From Sphaerochaeta sp. (GTDB lineage: Bacteria > Spirochaetota > Spirochaetia > Sphaerochaetales > Sphaerochaetaceae), in the NCBI GenBank assembly GCA_022482495.1, contig JAKVPA010000006.1:1-64000 (forward strand): a stretch of DNA of 64,000 bases, in the 5' to 3' direction. The notes beneath the pieces are model-generated. The model had not been told where the DNA came from and did no database searches. It saw only the letters and a list, made by a program, of their open reading frames with translations. Positions 8,027-16,381 of the stretch are shown piece after piece (the stretch's first letter is position 1; each line of letters starts with the position of its first letter). The position numbers were made by a program, and so were the translations under genes.

Positions 8027-9422
8027 GATGCCACCATACCGCGCCGCGCCACCGTGGGGCAAGACGTCCCCGCAGGCGGAAAAGCCTGCCTTCCGTCAGG
8101 AGTGTATGGATCGCTTGGAACGCCTCGTGTTCCGACCACTGGGACAGGACAGCCTCGGGGCGGGTGAGCGTTTCGGCCAGTTTTCTTTGGGTAAACCAGA
8201 AAGGCGTAGATCGTACCGCACTGAGAATTTCACGTTCTCCATCGCGCAGGGGAAACAGCCGATGGTCGCACACATCACATCCTCCGCAGGAATCAATCTC
8301 TTCGCCCATGAGGGAAAGAAGAGCGGAACGGATGCACCGCTCTTTCTGGGAGAACACCATGGCCAAAGGAGAAGGGTAATCGGTGTGGTCAAGCAGAACG
8401 AACGCCTTGGCCGGTTGGCCGTCCCTGCCTGCGCGCCCGCTTTCCTGCAGGTAGCTTTCCACGTCGTGGGGAGGAGAGAGATGGATCACTGTACGGATGT
8501 TTTTCTTGTCCACCCCCATGCCGAACGCGCAGGTGGAGAAAAGGACGGCGTCGTCCCGGGTTGCGAACCATCTCTCCAATGCTTGGCGGCCTTCCCTTCC
8601 AAGGCCTGCGTGGTAGTACCGTACCGGGATGCTCCGTTCACGCGAGGAAAAGCGGGCCGCGTACTGTTCACAGAGCGCGCGGGTAGGGCAGAACACCACG
8701 GCTGGCCGCCACAAAGGAACGGAGAGGATACGGTGGATGGTATGGGATTTGGAGAGGGTGCGTTCCACGTGATAGCTGATATTGTCACGGTCGGCGCTTG
8801 CCCTGATCACATGGGGAGTGGAGCCGCAAAACAGCAGTTGCTTCAGGTCCGTTACGATCCTCTCGCTCGCGGTAGCGGTGAACGCCGCCACAAGGCGTAC
8901 GTCAAGGAATTTCAGGAAGATACCAAGATCGGCGTAACTGGGACGAAAACGTGTCCCCCACTGGGAGACGGTATGGGCTTCGTCGATGACCGCCATGCTG
9001 AAACGGTAGCGGGACAGACGCCGGCGGATTCCTGGTTGCTGGACGCATTCCGCGTTGGTGACGATGACGGTCGGTTTTCCCTCATCCAATGTGTTCCAGA
9101 CTGAGTCCCGCTGGGCTTTGGTCTGTCCGCCTCGAATGACGACGTGACGGATGCCATCCGCCGCAAACCTGCGGATTTGGTCGTGCATCAGGGAAAGCAA
9201 CGGGTAGATGACCAGCATGTGGTCCGGCATCACCACCGCCGGAATGGAAAAACAAAGGGTTTTTCCGAATCCCGTGGGAAGAATGACCAATGCGCCCTGG
9301 TGATATTGGGGCGTGAGGATCCGTTCCAACAGATCGACTACGACAAGACGCTGGTACGGCCGAAGCGAAGGAATCCCAAACTGATTCCGGGCGATGGTGG
9401 TGACAAGGGCGGAAAGGTCCAT
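7911..9422 (-). CDS. RecQ-family ATP-dependent DNA helicase
   Basis: 3'-5' DNA helicase for replication and recombination repair. 503 residues. Motifs in order: Walker A in LPTGFGKTLCF, DEAH box in VIDEAHTVSQWGTRFRPSYADL, FTATAS, the C-lobe SGRAGRDGQPA, then the zinc module ending CGGCDVCD. After it comes a short winged-helix-like tail, with no HRDC domain. The last ~38 residues are read through the beginning of the GalT-like gene on the same strand, an unusually long overlap. ATG 9422 is preceded only by a G-rich GTGGGGG; an alternative TTG lies at 9440. Confidence 0.9.
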   Translation of the reverse strand: MDLSALVTTIARNQFGIPSLRPYQRLVVVDLLERILTPQYHQGALVILPTGFGKTLCFSIPAVVMPDHMLVIYPLLSLMHDQIRRFAADGIRHVVIRGGQTKAQRDSVWNTLDEGKPTVIVTNAECVQQPGIRRRLSRYRFSMAVIDEAHTVSQWGTRFRPSYADLGIFLKFLDVRLVAAFTATASERIVTDLKQLLFCGSTPHVIRASADRDNISYHVERTLSKSHTIHRILSVPLWRPAVVFCPTRALCEQYAARFSSRERSIPVRYYHAGLGREGRQALERWFATRDDAVLFSTCAFGMGVDKKNIRTVIHLSPPHDVESYLQESGRAGRDGQPAKAFVLLDHTDYPSPLAMVFSQKERCIRSALLSLMGEEIDSCGGCDVCDHRLFPLRDGEREILSAVRSTPFWFTQRKLAETLTRPEAVLSQWSEHEAFQAIHTLLTEGRLFRLRGRLAPRWRGAVWWHHERDQIQSPGRKPGALPGWFSHPSDPPGNSKSPAGAVQ

Positions 9423-9455
9423 GCCCCCACGTACCACCAATGGCGCAAGAATGCT

Positions 9456-10004
9456 TCAGACGACGTCGATGTGACAGCTTTGCATCACGGCAAGAGCCGC
9501 CTGGTGATTGGCCGGTGAACTTCCCGCGCACAGGTTTTTGTCGACGGTAATGTACAGATCAGGCCGCACCGCCCTGAGCAGCAACGCGTTGCTCACCACG
9601 CAGATGTCGGTGCACACGCCCATCATCTCGATTTCCTTGAGGTCGGGCATCGCCTGAATCCGTTTGGCAAGCTCCTCCGAGCCGAACGTCGGTTTTTCAA
9701 TGCGTGGCGCCTTTGCGGCGAAGGATTCCAGTTCCGGGATGATCTTCCAGCCGTTTGTTCCTTTTTCACAGTGGGGGACGGGCAGGTGCCGCGCCTCAGG
9801 ATCGTCCATATAGTCCTTCCCATGGGTATCCATGGTGAACCAGACGGGGCAATCCGCAGTGGAGAGCCGCTTGACCATTGCCGGGATGATCGCCCTGGCT
9901 TCGGCGCTGCCCAGGCTGCCGGTTACGAAATCGTTCTGCATGTCGATGACAAGCAGTAGTTTAGAAACTGGTTTTCCACAGTCCGTCACAGGTACAGTAG
10001 ACAT
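9456..10004 (-). CDS. pncA: Nicotinamidase / isochorismatase-family hydrolase
   Basis: Cysteine hydrolase that deamidates nicotinamide to nicotinate for NAD salvage. 182 residues. The catalytic Asp sits in LLLVIDMQNDF, the Lys in RIEKPTFG, and the Cys in MGVCTDICVVSNA. Metal ligands are expected in FTMDTHGKDYMDD and HLPVPHCEKGT. GGAG lies six bases before the ATG at 10004; the ATG at 10010 is too close to it. The first ~44 bases overlap the superoxide reductase gene upstream. Other isochorismatase-like substrates are possible, but the full triad and metal set fit nicotinamidase. Confidence 0.88.
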   Translation of the reverse strand: MSTVPVTDCGKPVSKLLLVIDMQNDFVTGSLGSAEARAIIPAMVKRLSTADCPVWFTMDTHGKDYMDDPEARHLPVPHCEKGTNGWKIIPELESFAAKAPRIEKPTFGSEELAKRIQAMPDLKEIEMMGVCTDICVVSNALLLRAVRPDLYITVDKNLCAGSSPANHQAALAVMQSCHIDVV

Positions 10005-10338
10005 ATACATCTCCGTGGTCTTTTTCGTTGAACAGCGTCGCCGGCGCCTCGTTGGCGCTGATGTCGCTTCTGCGTACCGTGCGTTTCGTCACCAGGACGA
10101 TGAACGCGATATGATGGTCAGGGGATTGCGGATGCATCTTCTGACCGACATTGATGTACAGCACCCCATCCTGCCGTTTGATGACCGGCAGGTGGAACTC
10201 GCTTTCCGGCCCTTCCGTCCGTGGTTGCAGCAATTCCATCTGCTGTCCGCAGCAGGTAAGGCTTTGTCCCTCGTCATCGATCAACTCCACGACGGAGTGG
10301 CAGACCGGGCAACGATAGAAACGTACTTTTTTGGCCAT
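9961..10338 (-). CDS. Desulfoferrodoxin-type superoxide reductase with altered iron site
   Basis: Reduces superoxide to peroxide in anaerobes without releasing oxygen. 125 residues. The N-terminal desulforedoxin centre is present: CPVC then CC in C-x2-C-x15-C-C spacing. The catalytic iron domain keeps His in FHLPVI, His in KMHPQ and His in DHHIAF, plus the C-terminal Cys. However, the usual C-N-x-H-G-L-W ending reads YCTCDGLWK, so the last histidine ligand is Asp and an extra Cys precedes it. First gene of the six-gene minus-strand train; the pncA start lies inside its 3' end. Confidence 0.9.
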   Translation of the reverse strand: MAKKVRFYRCPVCHSVVELIDDEGQSLTCCGQQMELLQPRTEGPESEFHLPVIKRQDGVLYINVGQKMHPQSPDHHIAFIVLVTKRTVRRSDISANEAPATLFNEKDHGDVYVYCTCDGLWKTSF

Positions 10339-10394
10339 GTAACACCTCATTTCCTAAACTACTCATTCTTTCCTTTCTTGAAAAGAGGATTCGG

Positions 10395-10423
10395 TTGTCC
10401 CGAACCACTTTCCGTGGTATGGT
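10395..10423 (+). promoter_or_regulatory. Promoter of the FemABX gene
   Basis: TTGTCC, 17 bases, TATGGT. It gives a ~25-base leader carrying the GAGAGG ribosome site, so this transcript is led, unlike many here. Confidence 0.5.
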
Positions 10424-10454
10424 GAATGTGCCACAACGGCTTGAGAGGTTTGCC

Positions 10455-11528
10455 ATGTACGTGCAGGTGGAGGAAAAACCGGACGTTTTCCTCTATGACA
10501 CCCCATTGGTCCATCAGAGTTTTTTCTGGTCACAAATCAAACAGAACCAAGGATTCGGAACCCGCTCCTTTGACATCAAGGTGCGGCGTGACGCCATTGA
10601 AGGCGGGGACTCCTCCGCTTATGTATTGGACGATATTCTGCTGTTGACCATTCCGGTCAACCGAGAGTCTTCCATCGCCTACGCGCCGTACGGCCCGTTG
10701 ATCACGCCAAACGAACAGGCGATGGGACCGTTTTTGGAAGAACTTTCCGAAGCGCTCCGGGACAAACTGGATCCCCACACCCTGCTTGTCCGTTATGATC
10801 TTCCCTGGCAACGGCCATGGGATGGTGATGTGGTGGACCCACGCCTGTGGGAGATCCGCATGAACTGGGACACGGCGGGCAAACGAATACGAAAGTCCGT
10901 CGCCGACCAATTACCCTCGGATACGATGGTGGTCGACCTGAGTGGCTCGGAAGACGAAATTCTTTCCCGAATGCATCCCAAGACACGGTACAACATCCGT
11001 CTGGCGGAGCGCCATGGCGTTGAGGTGCGGAAGGGTGGATTGGACGATTTGACGGTTTTCTACCGGTTGTACCAGGAGACGGCCCACAGAAACGGCATCA
11101 CGCTGCATGACATCTCGTTCTTCCGCTCGTTCTTCGGTCCCAAGGATGATGACGCCGGTTTTACCTTGCTGGTGGCCAGTCTGGATGGAAATCCGCTGTC
11201 AGCGATGTTTCTCACCTACAGCGACAGGCGGGCGACCTATCTGTTCGGCGCGAGTTCCGATACCCACCGGGAAAGCATGAGCACCTACGCGCTCCAGTGG
11301 GAAGCGATGAAGCTTGCTCGGAACTTTGGCTGCCGTTCCTATGACCTGTTCGGCGTGGCTCCGGATGACAATCCCGAGCATCCGATGCATGGGCTGTACC
11401 GGTTCAAACGGGGGTTCGGCGGCCAGATGATCCATCGGCTGGGGTGCTGGGAGTACCCCTATGACGAAGAAGCGGTACGCGAACTGGCCGCCTATGAAAT
11501 GGTGGACAAGGGCTATCACCAGCGGTGA
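10455..11528 (+). CDS. FemABX-family aminoacyl/peptidyltransferase
   Basis: 357 residues with the double-GNAT layout of Fem proteins, which add amino acids from aminoacyl-tRNA to peptidoglycan precursors. Recognisable blocks are FFWSQIKQNQGF, YAPYGPLIT, RYDLPWQRPW, MHPKTRYNIRLAERHGV (the typical Fem K-T-R-Y-N-I segment), YLFGASSDTHR and the ending LYRFKRGFGGQ. ATG 10455 has GAGAGG ahead of it. It stands alone, convergent with yqeB and overlapping it by 13 bases. The amino acid transferred cannot be inferred. Confidence 0.88.
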   Translation: MYVQVEEKPDVFLYDTPLVHQSFFWSQIKQNQGFGTRSFDIKVRRDAIEGGDSSAYVLDDILLLTIPVNRESSIAYAPYGPLITPNEQAMGPFLEELSEALRDKLDPHTLLVRYDLPWQRPWDGDVVDPRLWEIRMNWDTAGKRIRKSVADQLPSDTMVVDLSGSEDEILSRMHPKTRYNIRLAERHGVEVRKGGLDDLTVFYRLYQETAHRNGITLHDISFFRSFFGPKDDDAGFTLLVASLDGNPLSAMFLTYSDRRATYLFGASSDTHRESMSTYALQWEAMKLARNFGCRSYDLFGVAPDDNPEHPMHGLYRFKRGFGGQMIHRLGCWEYPYDEEAVRELAAYEMVDKGYHQR

Positions 11529-12748
11529 TGGTCCACCAGTTCCAGCACGCTGCCGGCGATGGCTTTGGCTTTGTCGCTTGCCGTATGGAAGTCAGCCTTT
11601 GCGTCGCGCGGATCAATGTCTGCGATCTTGAATCCTTTGGGGACGTGCAACCCGCTGTGCAAGAGTCCGCGGACCATCCCGTCCAGCGTGGCGGTCACGA
11701 ACGTATCGCCCACCATGGCGATGGGTTGCCCTTTGGAGACCAATGTTCCGATCTCCATACCCGGTACTGCCTGGAAGATGCCTTCCGCCGGGCTGTGGAT
11801 TACACGCTCTTCGGCAAACCCTCCCACCATGCCGGGAACTCCGGTGTTGGGAATCGCCCCTCCGCTGGTGATGATGCGTCCCAGACTGTGACCACGCATC
11901 GTCTCGACCACGGCGTGGCAGTCCACCCCCGCGGTGAACCCCGGCCCCAATGCGATGACCAACGGCGCGTCGGAGATCTTCGTCCCCAGGTTGCGTTTGG
12001 CAAGAATGGCATCCACCACCACCTGTGGCTGGAGGAGCCGAATGGCATTCCCTTCCGGGTCTTCCAGAACAGGCACTTCCCCCCGGATGATGGTTTCCGT
12101 CACATCATCCAATGTCGGGATCCGTCGCGCCGTGATGCCTTCGATCGTCACCTCTCCCTGGAACATTGCCTCGGCGAAACTGACGGTACGCCGGATGACG
12201 GTGGGGCGCGCCACTTCCAACGCAAGAACAGGATAGCCGGCATGTACCAAACGGATGATCACGCCACTGGCCAAGTCTCCCGCGCCACGGACGATCACCA
12301 GAGGCGAGAGCGGGCTTTGGGAACGACCTGAGGTGTGATGAATCTGTTTCTGTATTTCAGCGAGGATCGCCACGGTCCGAGACGCATCTGTTTCCGCTCC
12401 GAGGGAAAGACCAGCCGGGCAACAGACCCGGCAGGGCAGACTGCAAAGGGGAACGGGTGGGGTGATGACGCCGACATAGGATGGACGGGTACGTATGAGC
12501 CAGCTGTTCCACGTGGTAATGTCCCATGGATTGTCCCAAAACACCCAACACGCGCCCAAAGGGGCGGCTGGATCACAAAGGGACGACGGGATGTCCGTCT
12601 TCTTCCTCACCGTGACGGATGAAGGCCAAGGATTCTGCGTTCCCGGGGCGATCACCGCGGTGACCGACATGCCGCAAGACAAGGCGAGTGACGCGATTTC
12701 CCGCAGAAGAGGGTGATCGCCGACAAGGTACAGACGCAACGTATCCAT
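11516..12748 (-). CDS. yqeB: YqeB-type selenium-dependent molybdenum hydroxylase accessory protein with XdhC-like N-part
   Basis: 410 residues. The C-terminal ~265 residues match the EF2563/YqeB family: VIVRGAGDLASGVIIRLVHAG, LEVARPTVIRRTVSFAEA, VVVDAILAKRNLGT, IALGPGFTAGVDCHAVVETMRGH, then a biotinyl-like hairpin ending KGFKIADIDPRDAK. That family travels with selenium-dependent molybdenum hydroxylases. The N-terminal ~130 residues look like a reduced XdhC-type Rossmann region with a Cys-rich CSLPCRVCCPAGLS segment. No hydroxylase, selD or molybdopterin gene is in the window. Its promoter predicts a leaderless mRNA. Confidence 0.85.
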   Translation of the reverse strand: MDTLRLYLVGDHPLLREIASLALSCGMSVTAVIAPGTQNPWPSSVTVRKKTDIPSSLCDPAAPLGACWVFWDNPWDITTWNSWLIRTRPSYVGVITPPVPLCSLPCRVCCPAGLSLGAETDASRTVAILAEIQKQIHHTSGRSQSPLSPLVIVRGAGDLASGVIIRLVHAGYPVLALEVARPTVIRRTVSFAEAMFQGEVTIEGITARRIPTLDDVTETIIRGEVPVLEDPEGNAIRLLQPQVVVDAILAKRNLGTKISDAPLVIALGPGFTAGVDCHAVVETMRGHSLGRIITSGGAIPNTGVPGMVGGFAEERVIHSPAEGIFQAVPGMEIGTLVSKGQPIAMVGDTFVTATLDGMVRGLLHSGLHVPKGFKIADIDPRDAKADFHTASDKAKAIAGSVLELVDHHRW

Positions 12749-12754
12749 GTTCCT

Positions 12755-12783
12755 ATCGTACCACGGGCAGGAAGTGAGGACAA
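12755..12783 (-). promoter_or_regulatory. Promoter of yqeB, predicted leaderless
   Basis: On the minus strand: TTGTCC, 17 bases, TACGAT, six bases, then the ATG at 12748. No Shine-Dalgarno fits between them. Confidence 0.55.
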
Positions 12784-12789
12784 GCGACG

Positions 12790-12816
12790 AAAAGAAAAGC
12801 GGCCCGAAGGCCGCTT
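12790..12816 (-). terminator. Rho-independent terminator of ackA
   Basis: Stem AAGCGGCC/GGCCGCTT with a four-base CGAA loop, followed on the minus strand by TTTTCTTTTC, four bases after the ackA stop. Confidence 0.88.
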
Positions 12817-12820
12817 GCCG

Positions 12821-14185
12821 TTATTTGATCTTCAGTTCTTCCTTCATTTGGGGAGGATAGACCAGAAGCGGTTTGAGTTCGGGATGCGCCTTCAGGTTGG
12901 CCGGAAGATTCCGTGCCCGGCCCTTGTTGACGTAATTCGGATCCTCAAAGCTGTAGTGGAATTTGGTGTGGACGTCGTAGGTGCCTTTCATCAACGCGTA
13001 GGCGTCTTCGGTGATCACCAGTTCCTCGTCAGTGGGAATGACGTAAATTTTGATGGGGGAGTCGTCCGTGCTGATGCAGAACTCTCCGTTCTTGCAATGA
13101 CACACGTCGTTCTTCGCCTCGTCAATCTTGAAGCCCAGCTTCTCCAGCCCTTCACAGGCTCCGCGACGGATGTGGGACGCGTTCTCTCCGACGCCGGCGG
13201 TGAACACCAAGGCGTCCACGTTTCCGTCCAGTTCGGCGAAATAGGCGCCGATGTACTTCTTCAGCCGATGGCACTCCATCTTGATGGCAAGCTGCGCTTT
13301 CTCATCACCGTTCTCCGCGGCGGTGAACACGTCACGACGGTCACTCATGCCACAGATGCCCAACAAACCGCTCTTCTTGTTCAGCGCCGTATCCATATCC
13401 TTGGCGCTCATGCCGGTCCGTTCCATGATGTACGGAAGGATTGCCGGATCAAGGTCGCCGGAACGGGTTCCCATCACCAGGCCTTCCAGCGGGGTGAGCC
13501 CCATCGAGGTATCATAGCAGACGCCATCCTTCACCGCGCAGACGGACGCTCCGTTGCCGATGTGGCAGATGATCACATTGGTGTCTTTGTTCTGCTTGCC
13601 CAACAGCGCGGCGGCGCGCTTCGCGCAGTACAGGTGGCTGGTACCATGGAAGCCGTAGCGGCGCACGTTGTATTTGGTGTACCAGTCGTACGGAACGGCG
13701 TACATGAACGACTCCGGCGGCATGGTCTGGTGCCAAGCCGTATCAATGACGATCGCCTGGGGAACGTTGGGCATCGCTTTGCGCGCCGCCTCGATACCCA
13801 TGATGTTGGCCGGCATGTGCAGCGGTCCGAGAGGGATCACGCTCTTCAGCTTCTCGATGACGGCGTCATCGACCAACGTGGATTTCTTGAACAGTTCGCC
13901 ACCATGCAGGACGCGGTGCCCGACGGCTCCGATCTCGTCCAGACTTTTGATGACCCCATAGGTCGGGTCCAACAACATCTTCATGATCATTTCAATCGCT
14001 TCCTTATGGGTCGGGGAAACGAATTTTGCCTGGTAGACAGGTTTGCCGGTCGCGTTCTGCTCGATCGTCGAATAATCCAATCCGATACGTTCGACCACGC
14101 CGACGGCAAGGACATCCTTGTTGTCCCAGTCATAGACTTGGTATTTGGCAGACGAACTGCCACAATTCAAGCACAAAATTACCAT
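12821..14185 (-). CDS. ackA: Acetate kinase, with C-terminal extension
   Basis: Makes ATP and acetate from acetyl phosphate in fermentation. All signatures are present: N-terminal LCLNCGSSSAKYQVYD, VGHRVLHGGE, YGFHGTSHLY, HIGNGASVCAVKDG, DTSMGLTPLEGLVMGTRSGD and FTAGVGENA. At 454 residues it is about 50 longer than E. coli AckA. The extra part follows the usual end (IPTDEELVITEDA) and is a Lys/Pro-rich tail of unknown role. GAGGAG precedes the ATG. Its terminator stands before the next minus-strand gene, so it is monocistronic. No phosphotransacetylase is adjacent. Confidence 0.97.
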   Translation of the reverse strand: MVILCLNCGSSSAKYQVYDWDNKDVLAVGVVERIGLDYSTIEQNATGKPVYQAKFVSPTHKEAIEMIMKMLLDPTYGVIKSLDEIGAVGHRVLHGGELFKKSTLVDDAVIEKLKSVIPLGPLHMPANIMGIEAARKAMPNVPQAIVIDTAWHQTMPPESFMYAVPYDWYTKYNVRRYGFHGTSHLYCAKRAAALLGKQNKDTNVIICHIGNGASVCAVKDGVCYDTSMGLTPLEGLVMGTRSGDLDPAILPYIMERTGMSAKDMDTALNKKSGLLGICGMSDRRDVFTAAENGDEKAQLAIKMECHRLKKYIGAYFAELDGNVDALVFTAGVGENASHIRRGACEGLEKLGFKIDEAKNDVCHCKNGEFCISTDDSPIKIYVIPTDEELVITEDAYALMKGTYDVHTKFHYSFEDPNYVNKGRARNLPANLKAHPELKPLLVYPPQMKEELKIK

Positions 14186-14359
14186 TTGTAATACTCCTCA
14201 AAGGGTTTTTGATTTTCCGAAGGATGCTTTCATTTAACCACGGTTTGCTCCTAAAATCAACAAAGGAACCGGGGGAAGATATGGAAAAAAGAACCGCGAC
14301 GCCACTCCTTGTTTTGGTTTCCATCCACCAATCCGCAACGTTTGGTGGTATTCCGTCGT

Positions 14360-15433
14360 ATGGGGAAATTGCTGGTGATCCTTTGGTTCTGGGCTGTTCC
14401 AACGCTCGGCGCGTTGGTGCTGGAGGCATCTCCCTGGTCACGGACGCTCCGGATTGAATCCACACGCCAAGGAAGTCATCTGGGGGTGTTCGTCACGCCC
14501 GAACAGGTTTCCTTCACATCATTGGAACTTTCCTTTGTAGCTCCTCAGTACAGCGTATGGTATGGAAGGGATGTCCAAAACCCCATCACCGGCACTTCCC
14601 GTGGGTGGAGGTTTCTTTCCTCACAAGGTTGGGAAGGGACGTTGTTCACGCCGTTGTTTGACCGTTCTTCCCTATTGTATCTGTCTTTGGGAGGTCGGAA
14701 AGGCCGTTTGGGGACCGAGATGTTCGGGTGGTATCGGCCGGACCGAACCTTCTCCGGCCCTGATGATTTGATCCCCATTCCTTCCCTTGACGATGAACCG
14801 TTGGGCGCGGGGCTTGCCCTCTCGGTTTCATCCGTGGTCGGGGAAAGCAAACTGACCATGGCCAGGGGATACCGGTCCCATCGATATGTACGCCTTGTTC
14901 ATGAACTTTCTGCGGGGCCGTTGTCCGTTTCCTTCCGTCTAGGGGAGGAGGAGTGGCCGGTCGCGTACGCGTTCTCGCTGGGCGGAACGGGAAAACAGGT
15001 CCGCCTGGATGCCCGGATCGGCAAGCGTTGGGGGCCGGTGCCATTATTTGCCGGGCAATCCCGGGCGTGGAGGGCGGAGAGCGCCGTCAGCGGCACGTGG
15101 GAACAAAACCCGTGGTCTGTCCGTCTGTCCAGTGACGCGGTCGCCCGCTATACCAGCGCTTCCAACCTTTCGGCTTCTTTGCAGCCACGTGTGACCATCC
15201 GAAACGGGCGGTTTTCGACCCGCCTCGGCCTGGAGATCGGGCTCCGACCCAAGCGGGAACTCTCCGGGTGGACGTGTTCCGTTTCCCTTGGCTCTCTGTC
15301 CGCCGCGTGGTCTGACGATGGGGTGGAATGGAACCTTTCCGCCTCCCGTGGACTCTGGAGGATAACCATCAAGAAACGATGGGGGTATCGTCCTGAGCTT
15401 ACCGTCAGGTTTACCACTGGCCGAGAAAATTGA
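14360..15433 (+). CDS. Probable outer-membrane or exported beta-rich protein, unknown function
   Basis: 357 residues starting with a good signal peptide (MGKLLVILWFWAVPTLGA, then cleavage near ALVLEASP). The rest is a run of alternating short hydrophobic/polar strands rich in Ser, Gly, Arg and aromatics (for example SLLYLSLGGRKGRL, PWSVRLSSDAVARY, SVSLGSLSAAWSDDG), as in beta-barrel proteins. There is no Cys for lipidation. The start is uncertain: ATG 14360 lacks a strong ribosome site, and a short unrelated frame with a good GGGGGAAG leads in from 14281. The family is not recognised. It overlaps murB by 23 bases at the 3' end. Confidence 0.6.
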   Translation: MGKLLVILWFWAVPTLGALVLEASPWSRTLRIESTRQGSHLGVFVTPEQVSFTSLELSFVAPQYSVWYGRDVQNPITGTSRGWRFLSSQGWEGTLFTPLFDRSSLLYLSLGGRKGRLGTEMFGWYRPDRTFSGPDDLIPIPSLDDEPLGAGLALSVSSVVGESKLTMARGYRSHRYVRLVHELSAGPLSVSFRLGEEEWPVAYAFSLGGTGKQVRLDARIGKRWGPVPLFAGQSRAWRAESAVSGTWEQNPWSVRLSSDAVARYTSASNLSASLQPRVTIRNGRFSTRLGLEIGLRPKRELSGWTCSVSLGSLSAAWSDDGVEWNLSASRGLWRITIKKRWGYRPELTVRFTTGREN

Positions 15434-16328
15434 CTTCGAATTCCAGATGGATGCCGGTGTTCTTTTCCACCGCTTCCCGTCCTTGCCGTGCCAGTTCCCA
15501 GATGTCCTGGCCTGTTGCGTTCCCTTCGGGATTGACGATGAAGTTGGCGTGGTACGGGCTGACCATCGCGCCTCCGATCCGTTTCCCTTTCATTCCCGCC
15601 TGGTCAAGCAGCGCGCCCGCGGAAACGTCAGGCGGGTTCTTGAAGATGCAGCCGACGCTGGGCCAATCGAACTGGTGCTGTTCCCTGCGTCGGGCTTTCG
15701 TCCCTTCTTTGATGATCCTCAGTTGGGCGGTTTGTCGGGTGGGCGTGAGCCGGAACGCGGCTTCGAACAGAATGGTCTGGGGCATCTCCATGAACGGGCT
15801 GTATCGGTAGGAGAAATCGTCATTGTGCACCTGCATCCGATGCAGTTTGCCATCCATCGTCAGATAATCGACGTAGTACAGGCAGGAGGAAACCCGGATG
15901 GTGGACACCCCGGAGTTCCCCCAGATGGCGCCTCCCACCGTACCGGGGATGCCTCCCAGCATTTCCAGACCTGCCAGGCCCGCCTCGGAAGCGTGGTCAA
16001 TGGCGCTCTCCAAATTCATTCCGCACCGTACGCAGAACATCTCCCCGTTGATGTGGAAGTGGTTCATGCCGGTGGTGATGATCACAAGTCCGTCAATACC
16101 ACGGTCGCTGAACAGGGAATTGGACCCGCCTCCGATTACCGTGACAGGAAGACGCTCGGTGGAAGCCCAGGAAAGCAGGGCGCGGAGCTCCTCCAGCGTG
16201 GTGGGAAACGCGCCATAGCGGGCCGTCGTGTGCAGGTGCATAGTGGAATACCGCGTCAGGTCCAGATGTTCCGTCACCATCCGCTCAAGGTTGATTTTTT
16301 CATTCTGAGAAGGTACATTGGTAGCCAT
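15411..16328 (-). CDS. murB: UDP-N-acetylenolpyruvoylglucosamine reductase
   Basis: FAD enzyme making UDP-MurNAc for peptidoglycan. 305 residues. FAD-binding VIGGGSNSLFSDRGIDG and LEMLGGIPGTVGGAIWGNSG are clear, as are SYRYSPF and the end block GMKGKRIGGAMVSPYHANFIVNPEGNAT. At the usual catalytic Ser (GSxFKNP) this protein has Cys: SVGCIFKNP. Start 16328 is chosen because the -10 box TACAAT ends at 16338; the alternative ATG at 16337 has an AAGGGA that would overlap the promoter. Divergent from cysS. Confidence 0.92.
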   Translation of the reverse strand: MATNVPSQNEKINLERMVTEHLDLTRYSTMHLHTTARYGAFPTTLEELRALLSWASTERLPVTVIGGGSNSLFSDRGIDGLVIITTGMNHFHINGEMFCVRCGMNLESAIDHASEAGLAGLEMLGGIPGTVGGAIWGNSGVSTIRVSSCLYYVDYLTMDGKLHRMQVHNDDFSYRYSPFMEMPQTILFEAAFRLTPTRQTAQLRIIKEGTKARRREQHQFDWPSVGCIFKNPPDVSAGALLDQAGMKGKRIGGAMVSPYHANFIVNPEGNATGQDIWELARQGREAVEKNTGIHLEFEVNFLGQW

Positions 16329-16337
16329 GATGCCCAT

Positions 16338-16366
16338 ATTGTATTCCCTTGCGGAAGCTTGGGCAA
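16338..16366 (-). promoter_or_regulatory. Promoter of murB, predicted leaderless
   Basis: On the minus strand: TTGCCC, 17 bases, TACAAT, nine bases to the ATG at 16328. The -35 box overlaps the leader of the divergent cysS. Confidence 0.5.
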
Positions 16367-16381
16367 TCGAAGGAGTCCCCC

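Noticed and set aside
12713-14191. 492-codon plus-strand open frame
   Set aside because: Antisense to ackA, which is complete and conserved; no motif seen.
14281-14457. Small gene of 59 codons with a good GGGGGAAG site
   Set aside because: No hydrophobic, domain or family signal, and it overlaps the signal peptide of the outer-membrane protein gene in another frame; it could at most be a leader peptide.
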